Below, in pieces: positions 47,366 to 61,000 of a DNA stretch of 64,000 bases. Source of the stretch: Atrichornis clamosus (Eukaryota; Chordata; Aves; Passeriformes; Menuridae); the NCBI GenBank assembly GCA_013400975.1, contig WBMZ01011904.1, forward strand, positions 1-64,000, written 5' to 3'. The notes beneath the pieces were generated by a model. It was not told the DNA's origin and searched no databases. It saw only the letters and a program-made list of their open reading frames with translations. A program made the translations under genes and the position numbers. The number at the start of each line of letters is the position of its first letter. The stretch's first letter is position 1.

Positions 47366-50300
47366 AAATAGAGCTAAATGCTCTCAACCAAAGCTATCCC
47401 ATACACATAGTGCAACACCTTGTTGAGAAGCTGTTGGAAATGAGTCAACAAAAGGCTACTGTTATTGTTGTCCTAAAGACCAGTAAAATAATTTTTCTGT
47501 TCTATCAGTCATTGGTAAGACATCAATAGATACATTATGCAAAGTTCAAGACAGATGCATTATTTCAAGATCAATAAAAAAAATCCCATGAGTGTTATCT
47601 AAAAGACTTGGAGGTAAGGAGATCAGAGAGGTGATATGGTGCGGTATTTCTTAGGTTACTTCTTCCTGAGAGTAAGTTATAGCCATTATAATCCAAGAAT
47701 CTGGAAGAAGTAGGAAATAAAATGTTTATTTTAGCTTTTTTTTTATCCCCTTAGTTTTCAGTGGACATATCTGTGAAAAATATTAAATCTTCTTTGGTTT
47801 GGTCACAGAGGATGATGTATGTGCTATTCTGTTAGCAGAATAAAACATCACAAAATAATAGGTTACACAGCTAAACCATTAAATTGTAAATTCCTGAGAG
47901 AGAAGGAGAGAATGTTGTGCCAAATTTTGTCTCAATGTATTATAGTAATCTAAAAGTCCAAGTTACAAAATGATTAACTGATTCACCCTCCAGACACAGC
48001 AGATGGAAACATTCTGATCCTGCTTTGTTGCCTTGAAGACAGCTGATGACTTTGTTTTCTCTACTAATTTCTTTTTTTATGTTACACACTGTCATGGTCA
48101 ACTTTTGAAGTTTCATTTGTTCTATTCCAAAAACTTTTTTGCTTGCTGAAGAGACTCTTTTTCCTTAGAAGTGTGCTAATTGAGGTTGACAGACACAGCT
48201 GTGGTTCCTCCTACAGTTACAAACACCATATCTTAACTATATTTATACTTACTCAGAAGTATAGAAATATTTATCATTATGTCTGATACGTTAGAGTTCT
48301 TTTTTAAAAGTCATAGAACATTTAAGCTCAGATTCAGAATTAACACCTCACTTACCTCATTGCCTTCTGTCTAGTGCTTTTTACTGATCAAGTGTGTGTG
48401 AAGACTCAAACTTGAAATGTAAGTTTACTGAATCTGGGTTTCAGGTTTTGTAATGTTTTTTTTAATTTCATTTTTTGTATCAGGAAAAAAAACCAAAACA
48501 AATCAACAAAATGAATCAAACCCAAATTCCCAAACCCAGTTTCTTTGCCTCAATTAATATCAACAAGCTATATGAACTAATGCATTTTTCCCAAATGAAA
48601 GTTTTTATAATCTAGCTTTTATCTAACTTCTAGTCAAAATCTCTTCACTATCCTACAGGCAGGAGCCCAGATTAGCTTAGTCCTGTCATAATCTCATTGT
48701 CCTCAGAAAAGCCAGGAGAAACTGTGCCTTCCTTCTTGTTATCCATTTTAGAATATTGCTAGCATCTGCTTCTTTCGAAAAGTATATGGATTTTGATAGC
48801 ATTTAGTTCTATTTTCAGGTTATAAATGTGCTGGCATGTCCATCATCATTCAGTGAGCAGAGATTATTGGCAACAATAAATGGATGAGAGACAGTACCAA
48901 ATAATTGTGATACAAAAGACTGAAGAGGAGTTATGGCACCTAAAGCTTCAAATTAAATGGCTTAAAATGAGGTATTAACATGAAATGCTGCCTCTGCTAA
49001 TTTCTCAGAACAAGCTGCAGTTGCAGCTGTTTCTAACTGACAGGTGGAAACAATATCACTTCTTTGTGGGAAAACTGCCTGTTGTGCAGGCATAATGGTG
49101 TTTATCAGGAAAGAGGGTCCTGGGTCTCCCAGGTCCAAAACTAAGTCCTAAAGTATTTGAATTGTTAGTCTGAATGTCAGAAATCTGTTTGGTAAAGACA
49201 GGAACAAATGGGTGTGGAGTGGAGGTGGCAGTTTCAGGGAAGTGGAATCTACTCAGCACAATTCAGAACACTTTTTTTTTTTCCAGTATGAAAAAGATAT
49301 AATTCCAGGGTTGTCTGAGGATAAACCACAGAAATGTTTTTCTCTAAGGATCAGGGAAAGAGAGAATTAAGGTTTTCAGTGAAAGTCAAAATAATTTTCT
49401 TATTTACAAACAGGCGGTTGATGTTACACTCAAAATCCTGTTATGTACAAAAGGGAATATATTTGGTATATAAAGAATTTGCTCTTTAATTAAACTCTTA
49501 ACATTTCATTGAAATACAGCAGTTTTACAGTTACAACATTAGTAACACTTATAGCCCAAATTAATACAGAAAAGACACTAAGTAAAAATGTTTTACATTA
49601 CATTACTACTAACAGCCCATTTTCTCTGGTGTTGTGCTCACCTTCCCAATGTTTCTCTCCATCTTCATCAAAGAGATTTGAAATGGAAGAGTTTATGACA
49701 CGTCAAAACCATTCCAAAGTCTTTGGTAAAAAATGACATTACATCTTGGAATTTATCTATTTTTAATTTACTTTTTTCTTAGCAGTACGTCTTCTGTGTT
49801 CCTTCTTGTCATTGGTTTTCCAGTTACTCAGGCTTTTTATTTTTGATCTTAACAGTGGGTTTATGTGGTGCTCAAGGTTGAACTTTCTGGTAATGACCAG
49901 TGATGGATGGCAGTGATTTGTGTTTATAGTTTGAGATCTTTGTCTGGTATCCGCACTTTTGCACAGTACATTTTGTTATAAGATCACACCTACACTCTTC
50001 TACAGCACATTTTATTCTGAGATCACAGACTGTTCAATCCAGACAGAACAATTACTTGTTTTTCCTACAAGCTAAAACTAAACTAAAATATATTTTGCAG
50101 CTAGCTGACAGTTAAAAGTAATTAAAATCAGTTCAGGACAAGACAAGCCTAAAGAAGTCCTGAAACCTGTGCTGTCAGGTCAATATAAAGCCTATGAGCG
50201 TGATGGGGCTGCACTGGCAATTGTAATAACATACGCTGGAAGAAAGCTTGGTATACTCTAAAATATGGAGCAAAATTATGTTTTCCAGTCTTCAAGCATG

Positions 50301-50419
50301 AGATGTGTGGAATTTGCCTGTGGTTCATGAGTAGTACAAATAAGTGTCCAATGCAAAATATTTTGATCATAGATTTAGGCTGGTACGATCAAAATAATTA
50401 ACGAAATTAAGTTTAGAAT
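47366..50419. other. Unannotated AT-rich DNA
   Basis: About 3 kb with no gene or element that I recognise. Confidence 0.5.
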
Positions 50420-50505
50420 GTCACCTGAATCCAAGCTCCTGCTCAAAACAGGGTCAAACATGAGGTCAGACAAGGCTGCTGAGGGCTTTATCCAGTTTGG
50501 AATAC
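50420..50505 (-). mobile_element. Short CR1 3' fragment, antisense
   Basis: CTCCTGCTCAAAACAGGGTC, then GAGGTCAGACAAGGCTGCTG and AGGGCTTTATCCAGTTTGG, match the CR1 3'-region phrase also seen at 35940-36660. The terminal tip is missing or too diverged. Confidence 0.75.
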
Positions 50506-51783
50506 AATATACAGAATGGGATGTATAAAATCTTACAGACATCAGGGTAGAAGGTATCTTAAATGTTTAAGATGGATTATCCTTTGAAAGTGTCTGTCTT
50601 TCAAGATTATAGGAGAACCTTAAATGTTAACTGAGACTACATGCCTGACCTTTTCACAGCTTAAGATGAGTATCAACTTTTGCAGATCCTTTTTTTTTGT
50701 CTTCTGAAAAACAATCTGTTTAATCAATGTTTCCCCAAACAAATGTTTCTCATTCTCACCTATACCACTAAAGTAGAGATCTTCTAGGCATGCTCCCACA
50801 TGCTCCATATGCATCAAGCTCATAATTCAATTGTTGCACAATGGTTTATTCATTCACTTCTAATTTTTGATCAGAATACAATCACCCCCTACATCCCTGG
50901 CCATCACCATTTAATCCCAAACTTTGTCTTTATTTTTCCTGTATCTAGGTTCTTTCTTGCATTACAGCTAACACCCAATTTAAAAGATACTGCTCATGTG
51001 TAACATGGAAAAAATCCAAAAGTATGTCGAATTCCTCCCAAGTGAACCTTTCCAGAAAATCTTGAAGAAATGACACCAAGCCTCTCTGGCATACATCAGA
51101 TTTTCTTCCATTGAGAAGATTACATGTCTGAGGTTCTTAAATGCAAAGAGCTTGCAGGACAGAAGTTTTGTAATTTTTTTTGCAGTCTTGCATAATAAGT
51201 TTGTTCATTTACCACTTAACTCCAAAAAAAGGAAAGAACTTTTATTTTTACAATGGAAGTTGAAATAGTAAGTGTTTTAGCACACAGTAGTTTACTTGTG
51301 CACACTAAATCTCAACTGTGAGGAGTACAAAACCAAGATTTTTTCAAACACTTTTCTAGAGGAGTAGACAACTCATCTTGATAGACTAAAAAGTACTCAG
51401 CACTATCCACAGCATAGTTATTGAAAAACATTATAGAAAATTGAAGACTGAGTTTAAATGCTGTTCCAGAAGAGACAAAACAGCATTTAATGATTTCTCA
51501 TGCTCCTAGTGAAATATAACTTGACTATTGATTATTGTGGGGCAAGCAGATTTCTTCACAGAACATTTCATGGTTCAATAGCCTATCAGACAAAGAGGAC
51601 ATAGATTTAAACAATAATGCTTTGCTTGTTTCTGCAGTTTTCATTTTCTGATTAATCAAGGTGATTCTTTAATCTTTATTTTTCTTGAATATGTTGTTGA
51701 GACCATGAAGAACACCCATAGTAACTACACACAGATTATTCCTCAGATGAATCTCATGGCCTACATAACATAGATATGCATAA
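50506..51783. other. Unannotated AT-rich DNA
   Basis: No gene or element recognised. Confidence 0.5.
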
Positions 51784-52285
51784 TGGGTTGACCCTCAGCA
51801 GCAGCTAAAAGCCCAGCCTCCCACTCATTCACTCACTCCACACTATGAATGGGAAGAAACATTGAAAGAATGAGAAAAGACTCATGCATCAAGGTAATGC
51901 CAATATAAATAGAAAAATAAAAGCTGCAAGCACAAGCAAAATAAGGAATTAATTTACTACTTCCCATCAGCAGAGAGATGCTTACCCATTTCAAAGAAAG
52001 CAGGCCTTCAGTACATGTTACTTGGGAAGACAAACACCATTGCAAACACACAAACACCCCTCACTTCCCTTATTCCGCTGACTTTTACTGCTTAGCACAA
52101 TGTGGTATGGCATTGACTATCTCTCTGGTCAGCTCAGGTCAGCTGTGCTGGCTGTGTCCCCTCCCAGTCTCTTGCTGACACCCAGTCAACCCACTTTGTG
52201 AGGGTGGAGTGAGTGGGGAGAGAAACAGGAAATCTTGGTGGTGTGCAAGCACTGTTCAACAGTGGCAAAATTATGGTGTGTTATC
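51784..52285 (-). mobile_element. ERVL-type LTR, antisense, truncated
   Basis: The same LTR family as 63116 (+) and 29433 (-), in reverse complement. It has TGGGTTGACCCTCAGCAGCA at the left edge, AATAAGGAATTAATTTACTA, TTACTTGGGAAGACAAACAC, GTCAGCTGTGCTGGCTGTGT and GGTGTGTTATCAGACTT. The 5' terminal 80 bp or so of the LTR is missing at its right edge, where another LTR abuts it. Confidence 0.82.
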
Positions 52286-53075
52286 AGACTTGAATTGGGG
52301 ATATTAATTGAATTTATTACTAATAAAATCAGAGCAGGATAATAAGAAGTAAAATAAACCTTAAAAACACCTTCCCCCCACCTGTCCCTCCTTCTTGAGC
52401 TCTACCTCCTCCAGCAGTGGTGCAGGGAGACAGAGAACGGGGGTTACAGTCAGTTCATCACACATGGTTTCTCCCGCTGCTCAGGGAGAGGAGTCCTTCC
52501 CCTGCTCCAGCGTTGGAGTGTCTCCCATGGGAAACAGTTCACCATCTTCTCCTACATGAGTCCATTCCATGGGCAACTGCTCAACTCCACAAACTGCTGC
52601 AACATGGGTCACTCTTCCATGGGGTGCAGTCCTTCAGGAACAGGTTGCTCCAGTGTGGGTCCCCCACGGAGTCACAAGTCATATGAGGAAACCTGCTCCA
52701 GTGTGGGCTCCTCTCTCCACAGGTCTGCTGGTCCCTGCCAGCACCCTGCTCCAGTGCGGGTTTCCCACGGATTCAGAGCCCTCTCTTGGGTATCTCCCTT
52801 GCTCTGGCGTGGGTCTCCTCCATGGGCTGCAGGTGGCTCTCTGCATCCCCGTGATCCTTCACGGGCTGCAGGGGCACAGCTGCTTCACCATAGTTTTAAC
52901 TGCAGGGGGATCTCAGCTCTGATGCCTGGAGCAGCTCCTCCTTCTGCACTGACTTGCTGTCTACAGAGTGGTTCCTCTCACATATTCTCACCCCACTCTT
53001 CTCTGGCCACAATTATATTTGTGCAATAACTTTTTTTCCTCTCTTGAGTATGTTACCACAGAAATTCCTTCTTAT
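52286..53075 (-). mobile_element. ERVL-type LTR, antisense, truncated at both ends
   Basis: Reverse complement of the family at 14729-15831. The AATAAA signal lies at 52313-52318 (minus). Next come the 'GTTCATCACACATGG' segment and the repeated 'CTCCAGTGTGGGT'-type phrases (52620-52900). A GTGCAATAACTTTTTTTCCT segment near 53020 passes into 'GTATGTTACCACAGA' near 53050. The terminal TG and CA ends are both missing. Open plus-strand frames here are antisense to the LTR and not genes. Confidence 0.85.
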
Positions 53076-54839
53076 CTTGTAGATACGTGAAAGCCATCAT
53101 TAGGTAATGAGAACATCTATAAGTTTATTCAGCAAGTATTTCTTAAGGCTGTTTTCTTAAGTGTTGTTTGCACCCTTAAGTACATATGAATGCTAAGACC
53201 TGAAGAAAAAAATCATGTAATACAGTTACAAGACGGTTCAAAACTCTGACTTTTGTTTTGTTTCCACTATGTTACTGCCTTGAGCATTACAAAGGCACAA
53301 GAATACTTGCACTGGTCTTTTTACCACTTGCAATCCTGCATACCCTGCTTAAATAGCAACAGGGGATAGAAATAGTGTATTCACTATTTTTTAATTAATT
53401 TAAAATATTATTTGACATTAATAGAGATTTCTACATATATAGTCACAGCTCTCTGAGCATTTCAACATCTAAAATGCCTATTGCATTTTCAAGATATAAA
53501 CTGAATTTGGGCCACAATGCTCATTGCATTTCATCTCTTATAAAGGCATATAGCAAGTGTAATATTTATGTATTGTATTTTATTTACATCTCACATGGAA
53601 TCTAAAGTATATAACTTCTTTTATAAAAATATATATATATCGATTCAGATAATCCTCATGCTAAAAGTTACAAACTATGAAAGTTGTATGCTGGACTATG
53701 TAGTTTCTTAAGAACAGTGATCTGCTTTAGGTTTATTTCAAGATATGACTTTATAGAAATAATTCTAGCCTTCACATATAAAGAATTGTTTGGGGACATA
53801 ACTTCTATTTCAATTGGAATGACAAGCTTGATGTTTTTTTGGATATGGACCTAATCCTCCTGTGGAATACCTGAGATGTTCAGCATCTGATAGAACTGAA
53901 ATCTTGTCATCACTGGGTGTCTTGACCCAGTAATACTGTCAAGATGATGTCGTTAAGATGTTGTAGCTAAAATTACTTGAAACTAAAGTATACAAACCAA
54001 ATGATTATTTTGTTTAACTTCTGGTAAAGCTTCAAAAGAAAATTCAGATTGAATTTTGATTCAAAGACTAATACTGTTTTGGATGTGAATTAGGGCATCA
54101 GACCTGTGAAAAACAATTAAAGTTTAATTCAAGATAAATTTTTAAGACATTATGGTTTAAACTATTTGATAATTCAATTTTAGTTTGACTTCTTGCCAGA
54201 GAGGATTGTTAATAATCTTTAAACATTTAAAAGTTGTTCACTGATATATATGAACTATAAGAAGGGTAACAACATGATTCTCTTTACATTAATTTAGATT
54301 TATGGGAAACTCAAGCAGAGCCAGGAATACAGAGCCGTGTATTTCTTGTAGTGAATTCACACCCTCACCTTTGAGTAACAATTTACCCTCACTGTAAATA
54401 AGACAGTTTACACACCTCCTTTTCTCAGCAGCACTCCTCATTGAGACTTCTAATATCCTCTGTTCTGTGAGTTAAGCATTTAATCACAAGCAGACTTCGA
54501 AGAAAAGCAAAAAATCCTCACCACTACAAACACAGCCAAAAAACTGCAAAACCTGGCATCTATGTTGAGAATACCCACTCTCTGAAAATTATTACTTAAC
54601 TGTTGAGTCAAGATCCTGCTTATCTCCAGAAGCAGAGAATCTTTAGCCAGGTTTTAACAACTTTACTAATAACACCTTTAAAAAGCTTTTCACTTTCAGC
54701 CTATATTTGCAATTAGCAGTCTCTCAGGCAGCCTTGAGAAAACATTTTAAGAATGCCTCCATTCTGGGGAAAAAAAAAAATCTGGAATGATCTAATTAAG
54801 CTTCATCTCAGTAGTTCAGAGGCAAAATTCTTACCAGAA
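53076..54839. other. Unannotated AT-rich DNA
   Basis: No gene or element recognised. Only a short (AT)n near 53627-53640. Confidence 0.5.
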
Positions 54840-55440
54840 AAACAGGAAGCCGTAACAGAGTGTGTCAGTGTACTTCCCTCCTGCCCCCTCCTTCCCTGCT
54901 AAAGCAACAGCCACCAGTGGTGGTTGCGATGGCTGCATCTGGCTTAAACTGGGCACTGGGAAGACAGATAACAACACAGTACCTAGGGGCCGTAAATCTT
55001 ACTCAACAACTGAGAGCTAGTTGAGCATGAGCCAAATGAAATATGGCTGGTATGCAAATAGTAAGAGCCATTATTCCATCATCTTACTCCATAAGCAGTG
55101 GACAGCCCAGGGCCTGCTGGGCTCTCCTGCACCGCAGTAGGCTGTGTGCTAGTGCTGCCTCTTGAGGAGGGACACCTCTCAGGGTTAATCCTTGAGGATG
55201 AGAGATTACTTATGCCATCAAATACTCATAAGTGAGTTGGGAATAAGTATGCTGGAACTCTGGAATCTTAGCCAACTGATACAAAGTACTGATTGTACTG
55301 GATCCTTCTGGACCCAAATTCCCCTCAGAAAGGAGTTTAGAAGGCAAGGAGATGCTTTCTGAACCTCATGAGTAGTAGGAGGGTCTCTCTGACAGATTTG
55401 GCTGACCGAGTCATCTAAGCAACAAATAATCTAGTGTGCC
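54840..55440 (+). mobile_element. Possible LTR, unassigned family
   Basis: A GC-richer block with LTR-like layout. It has an upstream GGCTGGTATGCAAATAG octamer-like site (ATGCAAAT at 55052-55059). Then come CATAAGCAGTGGACAGCCCA and GGGCTCTCCTGCACCGCAG (R/U5-like), and a long tail ending near TAATCTAGTGTGCC. No clear TG...CA ends or target duplication are found. It directly precedes the CR1 at 55515. Confidence 0.4.
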
Positions 55441-55514
55441 TTGCCATCAAATCTTATTAAAACACTGTTGCATTTACTGTCAAACATTGCTAAATCTCTG
55501 CTTTATGTAAATAA

Positions 55515-56345
55515 ACATATTGTCCAAAGGATGGTGGTGTATGGAGCTAAATCCAGATGGAGACCAGCCACAATCAGTGTTCCCCAGGGCTCAGTACTGG
55601 GGCCAGTTCTGTTGAAGATCTTTATCAACAACCTGGACAGGGTATTTGAGTGCACCCTAAATGCTCAGATGACGCCAAGTCAGACAGGAGTGTTGATCTG
55701 CTGGAGGTCACAAAGGCTCTACAGAGGGATCTGAACAGGCTGGATTGGTGGGCTGAGGCTAATTGTATAAGGTTCTACAAAGCCAAGTGTTGGGTGCTGC
55801 ACTTGAGTCACAACAACCCCACGCAATATTACAGGTTTGGAGCAGAGTGTCTGGAAAGATACCCAGTGAAAAAGGACCTGGGGATGCTGGTCGACAGCGA
55901 GCTGTAGATGAGCCAGCTTGTGCCCAGGTGCCCAAGAATGTCAATATCATCCTGGTTTCTGTGAGGAATAGTGTGGCCAGCGGGACCAGGGCAGTGATTT
56001 TCCCCCTGTACTTGGCACTGGTGGGGCTGCACCTCAAATCTTGTGTTCAGTTTTGTGTCCCTCACTACAAGAAAGACTTTGAAGTGCTGGAGTGTGTCCA
56101 GAGAAAGGTAAGAGAGCTGTTGAAGGGGCTGGAGCACAAGTTTTATGGGGAGCAACTGAGGGAGCTGGGGTTATTTAGCCTGGAGGAAAGGAGTCTTGGG
56201 AGACCAGATCACTCTTTACAACTACCTGAAAGCAGGTTGCACTAAGGTGGTGGTCAGGCTCTTCTCCCAAGTAGCAAGCGACATGACAAGAAGAAATGTC
56301 CTCAAGTTGCATGGAGGGGTTTAGATTGCATATTAGGGAAATTTA
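55515..56345 (+). mobile_element. CR1 LINE, sense, RT to C-terminus
   Basis: Sense frames read [20 protein letters not shown] (RT motif B region), a one-base shift at the ADD box (near 55665), then [35 protein letters not shown] and KDLGMLVDSEL. They continue with SCVQFCVPHYKKDFEVLECV and [15 protein letters not shown]. The match fades near 56345, before the 3' tip. At least two frameshifts and a TAG at 55907 break the frame. Confidence 0.92.
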
Positions 56346-56883
56346 TTTAAAGTGTTAAAAGCGGGAACAATTTTAATTGCAGGTAAAATTCAACTGTTCC
56401 TTTTCCTTCTGCACTTAAATTATAAGTTTAATTGATAAAAGTAGGGCATAAATGTAATGCAGTGTGATATATATTAAGGATTTGACAAGAAATTAATTGT
56501 CATAGTGGATGCGAAGGAAATTAATGGCTGCATATAGTGAAAACAAAATACAAAAAGGAAGAAAATCAGTAATTTCTCTGATCAATAAATCAATAAAGAA
56601 ATCTTACAAATACATGTGGAAATTCATAATGGAATTCTTCTGGAATAAATGTGATGCTTAAATGCTATTTAAAATTTTCGCTAGTATTAGAGAATATTCA
56701 TCAGTGTACTAATATGATTTATTTATGATAAATTGCAGCTATGACAGGAAATTTATATCAAATGATAAATATCTCCTTTGAATAACAATGTTGTCATGCC
56801 AAAAAGTGCAAAGGTAAATCCAAAGTAAATGGAATAAATGCATACTAAGGGATTATAAATTAGAAAAGGCTCTACTTGGTGTG
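56346..56883. other. Unannotated AT-rich DNA between CR1 fragments
   Basis: No element recognised. Confidence 0.5.
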
Positions 56884-57150
56884 CTAAGCAATAAGATAAG
56901 AGGCAATGGGCACAAATTGATACACAGGAATTTCCACCTACCCATGAGGCAGAACTTCTTTGCTGTGAGGACAACTGAGCAGTGGGACAGGTTTCCCAGA
57001 GAGGTTCTGGATTCTTCTTCTCTGAAGATATTCAAAAGTACTCTGGACATAATCCTGAGTAACATGCTGTACTGGACCCTGCTTGATCAGGGAGGTTGGA
57101 CTAAGTGATTTCCAGTTGTCCCTCCCAATCTTACCCATTCTGTGATTTTC
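56884..57150 (+). mobile_element. CR1 LINE 3' end, sense
   Basis: The sense frame reads IRGNGHKLIHRNFHLPMRQN, FFAVRTTEQWDRFPREVLDS and SSLKIFKSTLDIILSNMLYW. The 3' UTR follows (TGATCAGGGAGGTTGGACTA) and the 3' tip CCCATTCTGTGATTTTC near 57130-57146. It overlaps in content with the end of the 55515-56345 fragment, so it is probably a separate insertion. Confidence 0.9.
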
Positions 57151-57162
57151 TCTTTCTTGTAT

Positions 57163-57290
57163 TGTAAGGTCCAGAACTAGATGCAGAACTCCATTTCTGT
57201 GATCTCAGAAAAGTTTAGGAGAGGGGAATAGTCACTCCACTCAGCCTCCTGGCTAGGATCCTATTAGTGCTTTTACCAGCATACACTGCT
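57163..57290 (-). mobile_element. Short CR1 ORF2 fragment, antisense
   Basis: GGTCCAGAACTAGATGCAG, GAGGGGAATAGTCACTCCAC and CTCCTGGCTAGGATCCTATT align with the CR1 phrase for 'YCVQFW', 'ILPL' and 'ASR' in reverse complement. It lies tail to tail with the preceding CR1. Confidence 0.7.
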
Positions 57291-57369
57291 AGCTTATGCC
57301 TAAGTTTTCATGAACCAAAGAATATAAGGAGAAAAATTATATGAATGAAACTGTAATTTTGTTTAAAAT

Positions 57370-57419
57370 TAAACAAACAAACAACACACAAAACACAAAC
57401 AAACAAATATCAAACAAAC
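57370..57419. repeat. (AAAC)n-like simple repeat
   Basis: Imperfect AAAC/ACAAA units over about 50 bp. Confidence 0.85.
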
Positions 57420-57604
57420 CAAAGCAACTTATGCCAACAGAGTTCAAGTTTTATAATATATTGGGTAGAGCCAAAATTTCAAAATCCTCCATAATTACCC
57501 AGGGCCATCTGTCTTAGTTGTTGAAGACACAGTAAGTTGGCAGTTCTCAACATGAATTCTCATTGAGATGATTGTTATGCTTGATTGACTGTTTTGATTC
57601 ACCG

Positions 57605-58075
57605 GTTTAAGGGAGACATTGAACCATTGGAGAGGATCCAGCAAAGGGCTGCCAATATGATTAGATGGTTGAATGATTTGGCACACAAAGAAAGGTTGAA
57701 GAAATTGGATTTATTCTAGAGTAGAGCCTAGATTAGAGAAGGCTCAGAGGGGACCTCCTAATCCCGGTCTCTGAGTAGCTAAAAGGGAGTTACAGAGAAC
57801 TTACAGAGGTAGTCTTCTCACTAGGCTACAAGGTGACAAGACAAGAGGTGACAGGCACAAGTTGCTTCAGGAGAAATTCTGCCTAAATACAAGACAGAAA
57901 TTCCTCACATGAGAAGATTCAAACATTGGATAAGGTCATACTAAGAATAAGCAGAATTTCCGTCACTGGAGAAGTTCAAGATTCAGCTTGACAGGGCCCT
58001 GGATCAGCTTGGCTTTGATTTTACAAGAGGTTTGGAACCAGAGGATTTTCACAGCTCTCTTATAACCTGTACTTT
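57605..58075 (+). mobile_element. Old CR1 LINE C-terminal fragment, sense
   Basis: The sense reading gives, in broken frames, LERIQQRAANMIRWLNDLAH, KERLKKLDLF, RRLRGDLLIPV and SVTGEVQDSA. This is the end of CR1 ORF2 in a more diverged group than the other copies. There is no recognisable 3' tip. Many stops indicate an old copy. Confidence 0.8.
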
Positions 58076-61000
58076 CTCATGACTTTGCGACTGTTTTGAT
58101 GATGAGAGCTTTATGTGTAAACAGAAAACAGTTCTGTGAAAGAACTTACAGATTAATGAAGTGTTTCAAAAAGATTTTTTCCTCACTGCTTGAAAAATTA
58201 AAAACTTGTCTCCACATAGCTTTTGATGCCAAAATACTGTGAACATAAATCACAGTAAAAGTAATTTGAACAATATAGTGATAATGTTTGTTATTTACTA
58301 AGCTGGTCTAAAAGGAAATAAGAAATCTTTGCAAAGTTCCAGTTCAGTTTCCCATGCTCTGACAGTAAGGAGATTAGTAGCCTGGAGTTAGAGGGTAGGC
58401 AAACCAAGCAACTGGGATGACCTTCTAGGGAAAGGTGCATTGGCAAGGAAAAGGGACAAAGGTCCTTAGCCTTTGGGGGCAATTCCTATCTAATGTGAAG
58501 GAAAGGTATTCTTCAAGGAATTGGGATAGACATTTATCACAATGACTACATGGTTAGTCAACACTAGAGGATCTGCCAATCAGGCTGTCCCTGCCCAATA
58601 AAAACTCCTAGGTATTGTCATTACCCACAGTAGGGAAACAAAATATTTACTACTTCTACAGCTTTGAGGAACACTAAAACTGTTGTATTTAAGAGTTATA
58701 ACATAAATATCAACTAATTTGAAGACCTATTTTCAAATGAGACACTTGAAATTTGCTGTAGCAAAGACCAGGAATTTTGTGATCCCTATTCTCCTGTTTG
58801 GCAATGGGAGAAAAACAGATCCAGCTATTTTTGTGAAGGAAGGCTGGTTCCAACAAAAAGAAAAAGTTGTATCTTCTTGATCAAGAAATGTTGATCATAA
58901 AAGCCTCTGCTAGCTTGTGTCCCTCTGCATCAGGTTACCCTAAAGAGAACAGCCTGAAAAAGGATAACTCATCAAACTGTGAAAGCTATAGACCAATAAC
59001 TAGAGTATTTATGTGTTGTTTACTTTTATGTTGTTGATATCTTTCCTTGTTTTCCACTCCCCTGGGAATAGTTAATTAATATAAATATTTACAAACCGAT
59101 GGAGGAAATTAAAATTAGTCTTAGAAGTTAAGGCATCCAGACAGGAAAGAGCAGCAAGATGAAATTCATTAGACATAAGTTTAGCTATATAAGAATTAGG
59201 TTTTCAGTCTGAAATCTTCATTCAGTTTTCTCTATAGTCAGTGTAAACCCTGGAAGACTATTTAATCCCATATAGTGAGACATTTATCTTAGGTTCAGAT
59301 TAAAAGTATAGGTTAACATCTATTTACAGTAGAGGAAATCAGATTGGACAGTAACTTTTAAAAGGCTACAGTTAGATACTAAGAAACATCTACTACAAGA
59401 CCTGTGAAACCATGAAATAACTCTTCTTTAGAATGACAGAACTTGAGAATTTGGTTTTGAAGATTTGTATACAGCTGCCTTTTTTGTCTTGCTCTAAAAA
59501 AAAATGTTTCATCTCATAACTTCAGATTTCAACAAACTTCTAAAACCAATTCTGTAGTCACAAACAAAGAAAAAAGAAAGAAATGCCCCCCAAACAAGCA
59601 AAAAGACCCCAAAATACTGTAGATTAAAATCACCAGAAAAAAAAGGTTTGCATTAATTTTCATCAAATTACAATGGTATTGTTTAGAATTGATTTATCTT
59701 TCTCCGTATTAATATTAGTAAACATGTTTTCTATTGATGAGTTAATACTGTAAAACACGATGTACAGCAATGTCAGTGTGAGACAGTAGATGATGTAATG
59801 CAATCATTATATGTAGCAAAAAGGAACATAAATGGAGAATAGACTGGGGTTTTTTTACTGTCAAGTGAATCTTATATTGCAGGTATCTGCTTGTGGAGTC
59901 TGACGCTTTAAGAACTTTTGAAATGGACACATTGGTTCAACTATTTGCATATTAAAAGATACATACCTTGATAGCCATGGACAATTTAGTTTACAACAGA
60001 ACTAGCAGGCAGCAGATATCCTTATTATGTCATGTTTCTGACTGCCTCTGGAACAATAAAACAACACAGCAAAGCTATGAAGAGAAATTGGAGCCCCAGG
60101 AGATATTGCTAGTGTGGAAATATTGTCATAAATTTTGCTTCCAGTTTTCAATTTAGTATTTAATATCTTTCAGAGTATGTTCAAAGATCAATGTATTTCA
60201 AAGGCAACTTTTGAAAGCAATTTTGGACATTGCTGGTCTTCAGAGTCCAGTTTTAGAGGAGTTGCAGGAAACCTGGATTTCACTGATCTAGTGAAAACAT
60301 TGTTTCCATTAGTCCTTCTCAGGTTAAAAATTGAACTCAGAATCATAAAACTATATTATATTTATAACTAAACATCTGATTCAATTTTTGGGAGAGCCAA
60401 ATTCCTAAGCATTTCTAAAAAAGTTCATTCGTCCTCTCTGCGTCATTACATACTTGTAGAAAACAACCTTCTAGAACTAGCAGCATATTTTAAAATTAAT
60501 GCATATATTTATAATGTAACTGCTTTCTCTTTATCTGTTCATGCTGAATACCCAAAATAATGGTATTTATCCTTCTACTTTACAGTCCAGTTGTGGGGGT
60601 AAAAAAAAAAAAGAAAAAAAGAGGGGCATATTCTCTAACTGGATTCTGCATCCAGCTTCAATGAAAAGGATTTGGTTTGCTCAGTTTTTCAGCATGTGGT
60701 AATTTCTGCAACATTAAATGCTTTTCTATAGACTTTCTCCAGAAATAATGTGATTTTGTTAATTAGTTACGCGGTCAGGGAGGGTGCCCTCCATCTTGTG
60801 TTACAATTTGTCTCTTACTTGTAATGTTCAAAAGGTTAAGGACTGAAGACTTGCCCAAGACACAGAAGCTAGGTCATTCCTGAAAGCACTGAGTACATAT
60901 AACCAATTACAGCAATGTCCTTAACTGCACTGAAATCAAAGGCCTATTAAACCTTGGAGGAGTATTAAAAATACATGGCTGATGGACAGAAACTTCAAGG

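Noticed and set aside
60844..60873. MIR-like core (GACTTGCCCAAGACACAGAAG)
   Set aside because: The similarity covers only about 25 bp and no flanking MIR or tRNA part is recognisable.
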